IMG/VR virus record: IMGVR_UViG_3300044638_006633
Location: 1 to 23,185 of that record
Strand: one strand, 5' to 3'
Source: a virus
Length of the DNA: 23,185 bases
Shown here one piece after another: positions 15,307 through 22,188 of the stretch. The notes under the pieces were generated by a model. The model was not told where the DNA came from, did not search any database, and worked only from the letters and a program-made list of their open reading frames with translations. Position 1 is the first letter of the stretch. Each line of letters starts with the position of its first letter. A program made the position numbers and the translations under genes.

Positions 15307-16554
15307 TTATTTTATTTTAGTAAGTTTAGGTAGTATAAGTTTTTGTTCTTTTGGTTGTACTGAGAATGGATTAATAATATCTTTAAACTTTTCTTTCATT
15401 TTTTCCATTGAGAATTTTTCTTTATTCTCATCACCCAACATCATAGACTTCTCTAAAAATTTATCGTAGTCTTTATAAACCAATTTAAAAACTTCAGTCA
15501 CTTCGTTGTAGTTTGCGGTAAACCATTTAGAATCTTTCAATATAAAAGTATCAACCGCACTTTCATGAACCTCGGTTAATTTACCACCAATCATAATTGC
15601 TTTATCCATTGGTAGGAAATCCTTATGTCCTGACCAGTTTGATGCAATTACGGGTTTACCTGTCATTGTAAATTCTAATAAAGGTCTACCAAACCCTTCA
15701 CCTTTTGTAATCGTTACCATTGATTTAACTTTAGGATGATTATATAAATTATTCATCTCATCATTAGTTAAATCACCAAACAACAAATAGATTGATGGTG
15801 GATTTTTATAATCACTCACTAACCCTTCTATCTTCTTTCTAAAACTTTCTCTTTCTTTAATTGAGAACGATGCTGATGATGTTTTAAGGATGAGAGCAGG
15901 TCTATCTTCAACATCTTTAAATGCTTCAGCGAAACATCTAATCAACATACCAACATCTTTTCTATCTTGACCCGTGTCGCCCTTTAACCAATGACCAACA
16001 AATAGGTAAGCGAAATCTTCTTTGATGTCAATGTCAATATTGTTATAAACGTTGTTGTATATTTTGGTATCAACACCTTCAAATAGAACTTCTATTTGTC
16101 TTTCAATCTTATGTTGTTTAATTAATTTACCGGTATTTTGTTCATTCTCATTGTAAACTGTTTGTAACAAAACATCTTTTGAAAAGGTGGATGTTGTAAC
16201 AATTAAATCCATTCTATTACAACCATCAATCCAATCCTTAGGCGCAATAGTCGTTTCAATGCCGGCAGTAATCCCGATATTAAATTTACCAACTCTTTGG
16301 AATTCATTTGGAACAGTTACTTGAACGTAAATGTCTGGTGTTTTTTCTAATTGATTAACAATATTAGACTCAATCCATTTATGAAATAAATTATCTTCCA
16401 ATGCCGTCATCGGGGTTGAACCCCACATACAACTATCAATCTTGATTTCAAACAAATCCATTTCATAAAGTGCTTGTAACAAATCTCTTGAGTGGGCACC
16501 ATATCCACTTCTTGTTTTAACTGGTCCTCTAAATAATAAAAATGGTTTGTTCAT
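15307..16554 (-). CDS. Group 1 (GT4-like) glycosyltransferase (415 aa)
   Basis: GT-B fold enzyme. The N-terminal SGYGAHSRDLLQALY (residues 16-30) matches the donor-side glycine-rich start of GT4 enzymes. The C-terminal half contains LFVGHWLKGDTGQDRKDVG, an EGFGRPLLEFTMTGKPVIAS segment (286-305) with the EX7E pair Glu286/Glu294, and WSGHKDFLP. The donor is a nucleotide sugar of unknown identity. It is separated from the upstream GT by one base (TAATATG), so the two group 1 transferases form a pair. Its length is normal for the family. No membrane anchor, so it would act at the cytoplasmic face. Confidence 0.88.
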   Translation of the reverse strand: MNKPFLLFRGPVKTRSGYGAHSRDLLQALYEMDLFEIKIDSCMWGSTPMTALEDNLFHKWIESNIVNQLEKTPDIYVQVTVPNEFQRVGKFNIGITAGIETTIAPKDWIDGCNRMDLIVTTSTFSKDVLLQTVYNENEQNTGKLIKQHKIERQIEVLFEGVDTKIYNNVYNNIDIDIKEDFAYLFVGHWLKGDTGQDRKDVGMLIRCFAEAFKDVEDRPALILKTSSASFSIKERESFRKKIEGLVSDYKNPPSIYLLFGDLTNDEMNNLYNHPKVKSMVTITKGEGFGRPLLEFTMTGKPVIASNWSGHKDFLPMDKAIMIGGKLTEVHESAVDTFILKDSKWFTANYNEVTEVFKLVYKDYDKFLEKSMMLGDENKEKFSMEKMKEKFKDIINPFSVQPKEQKLILPKLTKIK

Positions 16555-16555
16555 A

Positions 16556-17917
16556 TTATATAATCTTGTATAAATTAAATTTACTTCTTGGTTTAAAATT
16601 CTCTAAGGTTTGTTCAATACCCTCAATCATTTTATCACACATTATTTTATTTGATAGATTGTTAATCATAAACTTCCTACCCTTTAATCCTTTTTCTTTT
16701 CTTTTCTTCTTACCAATTTTATACATCTCCATGATGGCATTTGCAACATCATTGTCATTAACTCTATCGTCAAAGATATATGGTGTTAGTACCGAACCAT
16801 TCAAATTAATAGCTGACGACCAAACAGGTTCAACCCAGTCACCATGATTTATGTTACCATGTACTTCTTTATTGTGAAGTGTACCTACATTAATGTAATC
16901 ATCTTCTGTATAATCAAATCCACATTGGTCTTGTAAACCACCAGTAACATTAACAATGATTGGTACACCCGCCATTAAACTCTCAGCAGTTGTTAATCCA
17001 AATCCTTCATTGTTTGCAATGTTAATCGTACAATCAACACCATTGTAAATTTCATTTAATTTATCTTGTTCCAATTTTAAATTGGTGAACTTAACGTCGT
17101 AATCTTTACAAACAGCATCAATTACAGCAGGTAAGTCGGTACCATTCTCATCAACAGGATTCGTGTGCATTAGTAACAAACACTTATCCGCCTTTTCTTT
17201 TGGTAACATATCACAGAACAATCTAAATGAATAAATCACATCACTTGGTTGTTTCCTTCTAATGTTTCTGCTGTTAAAGAATAAAACAAAATCATATTTC
17301 TTATCACCATGAATTAAATTATTAATATCATCCGATATTCTATCCAATGGTTTAAATAAATCAGGATTAATACCATGAGGAACATAACTAATTTGCCAAT
17401 CCTTTAATGGATTAAATGTTACTTTATCAGTTCTCTTACCAACACGATGTACGATACCATACGTTTGTTTAGATATACAACCCAACCAATCACAAGATTC
17501 AAAAACATCTCTATTGTATTGTGGGTCCGGTAAATCATCCCATATATGATAAAATAATATTGGAGTGTGTCGTCTTATCTCATGCTCAACATCATATAAC
17601 CACTGCCAATAATGTGGGTCAGTAAAGTGTAAAATGGCATCTGGTTTCTCATCGTCTATTAATTTACGAAGAATACCAACGTCACCATAACCATTATACG
17701 GAATAATTTTCAAATTAGCATCTTTAACACCGGTCCTTGTTCTAATATCGTCGTTAACATCAACAATTTTACCGAACTCAGGATGTTTAATCGCTGCACC
17801 TAATTGTACCCAATCATATTTGTGAATGGTACCCATCACAATTTCTTTCGACATAGTGGCAATTCCGGATGTCATCCTTAAATCGTCAGATAATAAAAGT
17901 ATTTTTTTCTTCTTCAT
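16556..17917 (-). CDS. Group 1 (GT4-like) glycosyltransferase (453 aa)
   Basis: The ATG at 17917 follows the stop of the upstream regulator by one base (TAATATG). It begins MKKKKILLLSDDLRMTSGIA, a GT-B donor-lobe start. ILFYHIWDDLPDPQYN and ISYVPHGINPDLFKP are typical of the N-domain and linker. NIANNEGFGLTTAESLMAGVP includes the EX7E pair at about residues 304 and 312. It is the first enzyme gene of the operon and paralogous in layout to the next gene. Which sugar is added, and to which acceptor, is unknown. An in-frame start at 17950 would overlap the regulator gene. Confidence 0.88.
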   Translation of the reverse strand: MKKKKILLLSDDLRMTSGIATMSKEIVMGTIHKYDWVQLGAAIKHPEFGKIVDVNDDIRTRTGVKDANLKIIPYNGYGDVGILRKLIDDEKPDAILHFTDPHYWQWLYDVEHEIRRHTPILFYHIWDDLPDPQYNRDVFESCDWLGCISKQTYGIVHRVGKRTDKVTFNPLKDWQISYVPHGINPDLFKPLDRISDDINNLIHGDKKYDFVLFFNSRNIRRKQPSDVIYSFRLFCDMLPKEKADKCLLLMHTNPVDENGTDLPAVIDAVCKDYDVKFTNLKLEQDKLNEIYNGVDCTINIANNEGFGLTTAESLMAGVPIIVNVTGGLQDQCGFDYTEDDYINVGTLHNKEVHGNINHGDWVEPVWSSAINLNGSVLTPYIFDDRVNDNDVANAIMEMYKIGKKKRKEKGLKGRKFMINNLSNKIMCDKMIEGIEQTLENFKPRSKFNLYKII

Positions 17918-17918
17918 A

Positions 17919-18116
17919 TTAAAATTTAGATCCTGTCGTCGCCAATCCAACGTGATTGTTTATTGTACTTCTAAAGTTTTCATCTTTATTGTATAAGTCC
18001 ATAGAACGATTCACTAATTTTTGTAAATTAATAGAACCCTCAATCGATTTAGTTTTAAATTTTTTGTAAACATCATCCAATATATTGACGCTTGTTAGTT
18101 TTTGTTCTGTTTTCAT
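17919..18116 (-). CDS. Ribbon-helix-helix-like small protein, first gene of the operon (65 aa)
   Basis: The ATG at 18116 gives MKTEQKLTSVNILDDVYKKF; upstream codons to 18173 encode a poorly conserved hydrophobic stretch that runs through the promoter, so I excluded it. The layout fits a MetJ/Arc-type fold: a short basic beta strand (KLTSVNI), helix 1 (DDVYKKFKTKS), then helix 2 (NLQKLVNRSMDLYNKD). It would act as a dimer, binding DNA through the strand. Being first in the operon and next to its promoter, it may regulate its own cluster. The last 15 residues (NHVGLATTGSKF) are probably disordered. Identity rests on pattern only. Confidence 0.6.
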   Translation of the reverse strand: MKTEQKLTSVNILDDVYKKFKTKSIEGSINLQKLVNRSMDLYNKDENFRSTINNHVGLATTGSKF

Positions 18117-18143
18117 GTTTATAATATATAAAATTATATATAT

Positions 18144-18174
18144 CAAGTATAAAAAAAATATCGGACAAAACAAA
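18144..18174 (-). promoter_or_regulatory. Candidate Bacteroidota-type promoter of the glycan operon
   Basis: On the minus strand, TTTG (18174-18171) is followed after 19 bases by TATACTTG (18151-18144), which matches seven of eight positions of TAnnTTTG. Transcription would begin near 18137, about 20 bases before the RHH start at 18116. The -33 part lies inside the terminator hairpin of the upstream mini-gene. Confidence 0.55.
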
Positions 18175-18194
18175 ATAGTCCTATCCGATATTTT
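18151..18194 (-). terminator. Intrinsic terminator of the MGCGC mini-gene
   Basis: AAAATATCGGA (18155-18165) pairs with TCCGATATTTT (18184-18194) as an 11 bp stem. On the minus strand the stem is followed by a run of T (A8 at 18151-18158 on the plus strand, partly in the stem). An inner GGAC/GTCC pairing offers an alternative structure. It ends transcription from the 18361 gene just before the operon promoter. Confidence 0.75.
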
Positions 18195-18196
18195 AC

Positions 18197-18361
18197 CTAC
18201 GCTTGAGGTTGTTGATTATTTTTTGGTGGGGCTGATTCAACTCTAACCGAAAATATATCATCAGTTTGGGGAACATCTTGTGTCGGTTCCTCAATTTTAA
18301 TTGTTAATGGTACCGATTCAATCGGTTGTTCTTCGTTTCTTTTTTTACATCCGCATCCCAT
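18197..18361 (-). CDS. MGCGC-type mini-protein (54 aa)
   Basis: The ORF begins MGCGCKKRNEEQPIESV and ends APPKNNQQPQA with a TAG at 18197-18199; the middle is acidic and Pro/Thr-rich and probably disordered. Small proteins starting MGCGC followed by lysines are common in tailed phages of Bacteroidota and marine hosts, with unknown function. The N-terminal Cys-Gly-Cys could bind a metal or be modified. It has its own terminator. No TAnnTTTG promoter is visible upstream on the minus strand. Confidence 0.65.
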   Translation of the reverse strand: MGCGCKKRNEEQPIESVPLTIKIEEPTQDVPQTDDIFSVRVESAPPKNNQQPQA

Positions 18362-18386
18362 AGTTTGTGTGTTTTTTTATAAATAT

Positions 18387-18418
18387 TTTGGTTTATTGGT
18401 TTTTATTTCTTAACTTTA
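18387..18418 (+). promoter_or_regulatory. Candidate Bacteroidota-type promoter of the DNA methyltransferase gene
   Basis: TTTG at 18387-18390 and TAACTTTA at 18411-18418 are 20 bases apart (seven of eight in the second element). The predicted start of transcription is near 18425, about 27 bases before the ATG at 18452. Confidence 0.55.
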
Positions 18419-18451
18419 ATAAAAATATATAAAATTTAAATCAAAAAAGAA

Positions 18452-19195
18452 ATGGAAAAAGATTTTAAACCCGTAAAAAGTGTGTATAATTCAAACGATG
18501 AGGTAATAAAAAACATCATGGGGTTGTACAACATAGTACAATTTGACCTAGATTGTACGTACTCAACAGGTAATTTTTGGAAGAATCTACCCGCACCCAA
18601 ACATAAGTCGGACCTTTTTCCAAAAAACGATACCATCATTAGGGCTAGTTCTGAAAATCTACCATTCGATGATAACTCAATGAAGAGTGTAATGTACGAC
18701 CCACCATTTGTAATTGCAGGTAAATCCTACAAAGATAATAAAGATGGGAGTTCGATCATAGCAAAAAGATACGAAGGTTATGAAACTTATGGTCATTTAA
18801 TGAAAAATTATTATAATACCTTAAAGGAATTGTATAGAATCACAGAAAAGGATGGAATTGTGGTGTTTAAGTGTCAAGATACCGTATCAGGAGGAAAAAA
18901 TCACTTTACACACTCAATGGTTATGGATATGGCAATGGAATTCGGATTCTATCCAAAGGATTTGTTTATCTTGGTGGCCAACCTAAGAATTAATAGTTTT
19001 GGGACTAAGTGGACAAAACAAGAACATGCACGTAAATACCATTCATATTTTTGGGTATTCCAAAAGACTAAACCAAAAGTAAAATATGATTTCTCAAATA
19101 TTGAACCGTATTCGGATGAGGTAACTATCGAACAGGATTCTGAGGTGTTCCAAGGTACATTGCAACACGATCACCTACTTTCCAACCCTCTGTAG
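18452..19195 (+). CDS. DNA methyltransferase-like protein, DPPF type (247 aa)
   Basis: Residues 83-86 form DPPF within SVMYDPPFVIAGKS, the catalytic [DNS]PP[YFW] motif of N4-cytosine and N6-adenine methyltransferases. LPFDDNSMKSVMYDPPF resembles the small, often solitary phage methylases. Upstream, FDLDCTYSTGNFW (31-43) may be the SAM-site or target-recognition part. GIVVFKCQDTVSGG and a conserved HSYFWVF strand follow. There is no partner restriction enzyme nearby, so it may protect phage DNA from host restriction or have a regulatory role. The C-terminal 23 codons overlap the convergent DUF192 gene. A classic FxGxG motif is not obvious, so the exact class is unsure. Confidence 0.75.
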   Translation: MEKDFKPVKSVYNSNDEVIKNIMGLYNIVQFDLDCTYSTGNFWKNLPAPKHKSDLFPKNDTIIRASSENLPFDDNSMKSVMYDPPFVIAGKSYKDNKDGSSIIAKRYEGYETYGHLMKNYYNTLKELYRITEKDGIVVFKCQDTVSGGKNHFTHSMVMDMAMEFGFYPKDLFILVANLRINSFGTKWTKQEHARKYHSYFWVFQKTKPKVKYDFSNIEPYSDEVTIEQDSEVFQGTLQHDHLLSNPL

Positions 19196-19490
19196 TTCCA
19201 GCAGGAAATTCGATGACGTGGTCACCAATACCCGCGTATTTCGGTGGATTCATACGATGTCGGTCAGGTGCAGGACAATTAGAATGAATTTGATTTATTC
19301 TATTATTGAGAACGAAGACAATATCAAGTGGGATAAGGCAATTCTTCATCCAAAATGAATGGTGACCCTTACCCATTTTAAAGACCATACAACCCTCTAA
19401 TGAATCTCTACCCATCATACCCTTACGGATATCTTCTGAGTTAGATAAGTACTCAGCTTGAAATGTTTTGTTATTGATGTGAACTGACAT
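19125..19490 (-). CDS. DUF192 family protein (121 aa)
   Basis: Clear DUF192 (COG1430) pattern: GMMGRDSLEGCMVF, then HHSFWMKNCLIPLDIVFVL (residues 43-61), and HVIEFPAGTTEGWKVGDRV. Bacterial relatives usually have a signal peptide and act in the periplasm; here none is present, so the phage version should be cytoplasmic. Function in phages is unknown. Its last 71 bases overlap the end of the DNA methyltransferase gene on the opposite strand. It diverges from the 19538 gene, with 47 bases between the starts. The ATG at 19490 is the natural start and gives MSVHINNKTFQAEYLS. Confidence 0.88.
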   Translation of the reverse strand: MSVHINNKTFQAEYLSNSEDIRKGMMGRDSLEGCMVFKMGKGHHSFWMKNCLIPLDIVFVLNNRINQIHSNCPAPDRHRMNPPKYAGIGDHVIEFPAGTTEGWKVGDRVAMYLGTPQNPVR

Positions 19491-19501
19491 AACTATAATT
19501 A

Positions 19502-19533
19502 TTTGGAATTACCAAAAGAATTTTATATATTTG
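19502..19533 (+). promoter_or_regulatory. Consensus Bacteroidota promoter upstream of 19538
   Basis: TTTG (19502-19505) is followed after 20 bases by TATATTTG (19526-19533), a full match to TTTG-N19-21-TAnnTTTG. The first ATG is only four bases further, so the transcript start would coincide with or follow it. The 3.1 kb plus-strand gene group begins here. Confidence 0.65.
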
Positions 19534-19537
19534 AAAT

Positions 19538-19744
19538 ATGGAAACAATATTCGGTGGTTTAATTGAATTTGAAGATATTGATGAGTTCGATCAATTTGTG
19601 CGCGATATCGATAAAGAATCCGCATTGGCAATAATTGGAAAGGCGTTGGACTTCTGTAATCAAAATAGGATGTTTAACCTAATGGAAGCCAATACGTTAT
19701 ATAAATGTTTAACTAAATTAAAAGAAGATGCAAATAAAGATTAA
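19538..19744 (+). CDS. Unrecognised acidic small protein (68 aa)
   Basis: The protein is METIFGGLIEFEDIDEFDQF followed by a helical stretch (LAIIGKALDFCNQNRMFNL) and a Lys/Asp-rich end. No signal peptide, membrane segment or motif is seen. No Shine-Dalgarno sequence precedes the ATG, and the promoter ends four bases before it, consistent with a leaderless or very short-leader message; an internal start is possible but the next in-frame ATG is near codon 46. It overlaps the next gene by 17 bases. First gene of the plus-strand small-protein group. Confidence 0.6.
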   Translation: METIFGGLIEFEDIDEFDQFVRDIDKESALAIIGKALDFCNQNRMFNLMEANTLYKCLTKLKEDANKD

Positions 19745-19907
19745 GGAAATTATCTACATAATGATGATATTGACTGGAATATTAGTTCAGAAGTATGGAC
19801 TTAAAGGTGCCGACCCCGAGTTAGTGAAATATTTTGGTTGGGGTGTCATATCACTTGGTTCATTTAACCTTGTGTTAGATTATATTAGAAAACCTAAAAA
19901 GAAATGA
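19728..19907 (+). CDS. Small membrane protein (59 aa)
   Basis: A separate frame from ATG 19728 to TGA 19907, preceded by AAAAGAAG, reads MQIKIKEIIYIMMILTGILV, then a polar loop (KYGLKGADPELVKYFG), then a second hydrophobic stretch (WGVISLGSFNLVL) and a basic tail (RKPKKK). Two membrane-spanning helices are likely. The start overlaps the end of the previous gene by 17 bases, and the stop overlaps the next ATG by four (ATGA). It may be a holin-like or envelope protein; no family is recognised. Confidence 0.65.
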   Translation: MQIKIKEIIYIMMILTGILVQKYGLKGADPELVKYFGWGVISLGSFNLVLDYIRKPKKK

Positions 19908-20212
19908 AAAATTATTTATTAATTTTATTTTTTCAAATTATGTTTAACATTTTCAAAGTGTTAGAGATAAAATATACATACGAAAACAAACTTAAAGCGT
20001 TATTACTCAATAGTGTTTGGATAAATCTAATGGCTTTAGGTTCTGCATATTATTCGTTGGATGGTATGTTTAAAGGTGATTTTTACGGAATCATTTTTTA
20101 CATTTTAGGTAGTGTCATTGGTAAATGGATTGCAATGACTCAGTATGAAAATTATCGTTCTAAGATTTATTCATTGTTTAATAAAAAAGAAGATGAAAAA
20201 GAAATATTGTAA
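19904..20212 (+). CDS. Multi-spanning membrane protein, DUF5698-like (102 aa)
   Basis: Hydrophobic segments at about residues 3-20, 32-50 and 60-78 (IIFYILGSVIGKWIAM) are separated by short loops (EIKYTYENKLKALLLN). The order and the GSVIGKW signature resemble the membrane part of the DUF5698/UPF0316 group, but this is recalled from memory and not proven. Charged tail from about residue 85 (KKEDEKE). It overlaps the next gene by 20 bases. A holin-like role is conceivable because a peptidase gene lies 2 kb downstream, but nothing proves it. Confidence 0.65.
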   Translation: MKNYLLILFFQIMFNIFKVLEIKYTYENKLKALLLNSVWINLMALGSAYYSLDGMFKGDFYGIIFYILGSVIGKWIAMTQYENYRSKIYSLFNKKEDEKEIL

Positions 20213-20393
20213 AGATTTTTTTATCTATAAGAAGAGACACCATTGGTTTTTAATACCAACAATTGTTTTTTTTTATAATAAAACCGAGTTCCTTGAAACT
20301 GGTGTCTACACACCTTCTTGGGGATTAACAGTTAGATGGTTAACATATATGATGGGCATTCAAATACAAGAATTATATAAACATGGAAAATAG
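20193..20393 (+). CDS. Unrecognised small protein (66 aa)
   Basis: I prefer the ATG at 20193 (MKKKYCKDFFIYKKRHHWF) because AAAAAGAAG precedes it, as at 19728. An in-frame ATG at 20145 would add 16 residues lying within the previous gene. The sequence has a basic N-terminus, a short hydrophobic patch (HHWFLIPTIVFFY) and WGLTVRWLTYMMGIQIQ near the end. It is probably peripheral or single-span in the membrane. It overlaps the next gene by 11 bases. No function can be given. Confidence 0.55.
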   Translation: MKKKYCKDFFIYKKRHHWFLIPTIVFFYNKTEFLETGVYTPSWGLTVRWLTYMMGIQIQELYKHGK

Positions 20394-20751
20394 AGATACT
20401 AGTGTATTAACATTCGGGGCAATTGTTTCCTTATTTGGGGTATGTGTTTCATTAATGTATTTTAATGATAAACCCACACCCGTTGTGACAACTACAATCT
20501 GTAAGGAAGATTCATTACAAAACGTAATTAATGAATTACAAATGGATTTGAAAATGCAATCAGATGGATTTGATTCTAAAGAAAAAAGATATTCTGAAAT
20601 TTTATTTGAGTATGAATATGGGCTTGACCATTTAAAAAATTACCAACCACAATCATATAGAGAGTTTCACAGAATTTTAGCTCATAAAGAAAATTTCAGC
20701 AGACAAGACGAACAAGATAACATAAAAAGGTTAGAATCACCAAAATGGTAA
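20383..20751 (+). CDS. Membrane-anchored coiled-coil-like protein (122 aa)
   Basis: One hydrophobic helix near the N-terminus (residues 9-26, LTFGAIVSLFGVCVSLMYF) is followed by a largely helical, charged region from 40 to 100 with a heptad-like stretch (LQNVINELQMDLKMQSDGF). The end is rich in Glu and Lys. Its layout, single span plus helix, is like that of inner-membrane spanins, but no outer-membrane lipoprotein partner is recognised next to it, so I leave the role open. It overlaps both neighbours by seven to 11 bases. Confidence 0.6.
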   Translation: MENRDTSVLTFGAIVSLFGVCVSLMYFNDKPTPVVTTTICKEDSLQNVINELQMDLKMQSDGFDSKEKRYSEILFEYEYGLDHLKNYQPQSYREFHRILAHKENFSRQDEQDNIKRLESPKW

Positions 20752-21938
20752 ACATGAATAGATTAGATAAAAGATATCAAGATTTATTAGAAGATATTTT
20801 AGATAATGGAGTCGTAAAAACGGACAGAACAGGTACTGGAACTATTTCAGTATTTGGTAGACAAATTAAACACAAGATGTCACAAGGGTTTCCATTACTT
20901 ACCACAAAGAAGATGGCATGGAAGACAATGGTAACCGAATTACTATGGTTTTTAAAAGGTGACACCAACATCAAATATCTTGTTGATAATGGTTGTAACA
21001 TTTGGAATGGGGATGCTTATAAGAATTATACCAAAGAAGTGAATGAAATTATTGATGGATACAAATGTGGTGATATTATGGGAATGCAAGACCACATTGA
21101 AAAACTATTCAGTAACTCGGATTTGTTAATACCTTTAACACAAGAGGAATTTATTAATCTAATTAAAATAGATAATGAGTTTGCAAAAGAGTTTGGTGAG
21201 TTAGGTCCAATCTATGGTAAACAATGGAGAAGGTGGAGAGAAGGTGAGTACACTACTCCGTTAGGGTTAGATGGCCCTTCAATATGGAAAGAAGGCATTG
21301 ACCAAATACAAAACTTAATTGATGAACTAAAAACAAATCCCGATAGTAGAAGATTGATGGTATCAGCTTGGAATGTCGGTGAGTTAGAACATATGGTTCT
21401 TCCACCTTGTCATTACGGATTTCAACTCTACACTAGAAAATTAACTGGAGAAGAGATGTGGGATTTATTAAAGAAAAAAGTGGGAGAAGAGAAGTTCCAA
21501 TCAATGATAGATGACATTGTTCCGTTTGGTGGCGGGTTAAGTGAGGAATTGGAATCTTATAGGATACCTAAACGAGCAATATCATTAATGTGGAACCAAC
21601 GTTCAGTCGATACATTCTTAGGTTTACCATTCAATATTGCATCATATGGTTTGTTATTAGAGATTCTTGCAAATGAAGTTAATATGATACCAGAAGACCT
21701 AATAGGTAACTTAGGAGATGTTCATTTGTATTCTAACCACATTGAACAAGCTAAAGAACAAATTGGTAGAGAACCATATAAGAACTTGCCAGTGCTAAAG
21801 TTTAGTCCAATACAATTGGCACATTTTGAACATCATAGGGATACCTTTGAAGACCACATAAAAGAATCACAACCATATCAATTCATAATTGAGGGGTACG
21901 AATCACACCCATCAATAAAAGCCCCATTAAGTAATTAA
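20745..21938 (+). CDS. thyA: Thymidylate synthase with two long insertions (397 aa)
   Basis: Converts dUMP to dTMP using methylene-tetrahydrofolate. Signature elements are KTDRTGTGTISVFG (25-38), ELLWFLKGDTNIKYL, GPIYGKQWRRW, catalytic Cys222 in LPPCHYGFQLY, RSVDTFLGLPFNIASYG (286-302) and HLYSNH (327-332). The protein is about 130 residues longer than the 264-residue Escherichia coli enzyme because of extra segments at about 90-150 (NYTKEVNEIIDGYKCGD onward) and 231-275 (RKLTGEEMWDLLKKK onward). Both insertions are in frame, acidic or helical, and leave the core intact. The start is either ATG 20745 or ATG 20754; the first overlaps the upstream stop by seven bases. It supplies dTMP for phage DNA synthesis. 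Confidence 0.95.
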   Translation: MVNMNRLDKRYQDLLEDILDNGVVKTDRTGTGTISVFGRQIKHKMSQGFPLLTTKKMAWKTMVTELLWFLKGDTNIKYLVDNGCNIWNGDAYKNYTKEVNEIIDGYKCGDIMGMQDHIEKLFSNSDLLIPLTQEEFINLIKIDNEFAKEFGELGPIYGKQWRRWREGEYTTPLGLDGPSIWKEGIDQIQNLIDELKTNPDSRRLMVSAWNVGELEHMVLPPCHYGFQLYTRKLTGEEMWDLLKKKVGEEKFQSMIDDIVPFGGGLSEELESYRIPKRAISLMWNQRSVDTFLGLPFNIASYGLLLEILANEVNMIPEDLIGNLGDVHLYSNHIEQAKEQIGREPYKNLPVLKFSPIQLAHFEHHRDTFEDHIKESQPYQFIIEGYESHPSIKAPLSN

Positions 21939-21939
21939 C

Positions 21940-22188
21940 ATGTTTATCCACATTACACCAGACGAATTAGAAGAAGAATTTAGAGAGCCATGGAAATTAG
22001 GACATATTATACACCCATCGATTGATTATGCCGATAATGCAATTTATGCCGTTTTTGAAGGTAAATTGGTAATAATATTCAGATTTAAGAAGTATGGGTG
22101 GATTAATGATAACCGACAGAATACTTACAATGTGAGTGCAGGGTCTGCGGGAATAACAATTAATATAATAAAAAATGAAAGAAATTAA
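21940..22188 (+). CDS. Unrecognised small protein (82 aa)
   Basis: The ATG follows the thymidylate synthase stop by one base, so it is co-translated. The sequence begins MFIHITPDELEEEFREPWKL, then a hydrophobic strand (LVIIFRFKKYG) and a C-terminal AGSAGITINIIK. It is probably a soluble mixed alpha/beta protein. No conserved motif is recognised. It overlaps the NlpC/P60 gene by 14 bases. Its position between nucleotide metabolism and lysis genes gives no clear clue. Confidence 0.6.
   Translation: MFIHITPDELEEEFREPWKLGHIIHPSIDYADNAIYAVFEGKLVIIFRFKKYGWINDNRQNTYNVSAGSAGITINIIKNERN

Noticed and set aside
16542-16847. Plus-strand hydrophobic ORF of 101 residues (possible membrane protein)
   Set aside because: It is the antisense of the GT4 gene's C-terminus, where Lys/Glu-rich codons read as Phe/Leu on the other strand.
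4856-18116. Bacterial O-antigen locus or prophage boundary instead of phage genome
   Set aside because: No attachment site, transposase, integrase or base-composition break is visible, and the flanks are phage genes; chimeric assembly cannot be excluded from sequence alone.
18378-18385. TATAAATA identical to the T4 late promoter
   Set aside because: The DNA is very AT-rich here and there is no similar element before other late-type genes; the Bacteroidota-type promoter nearby explains the start better.
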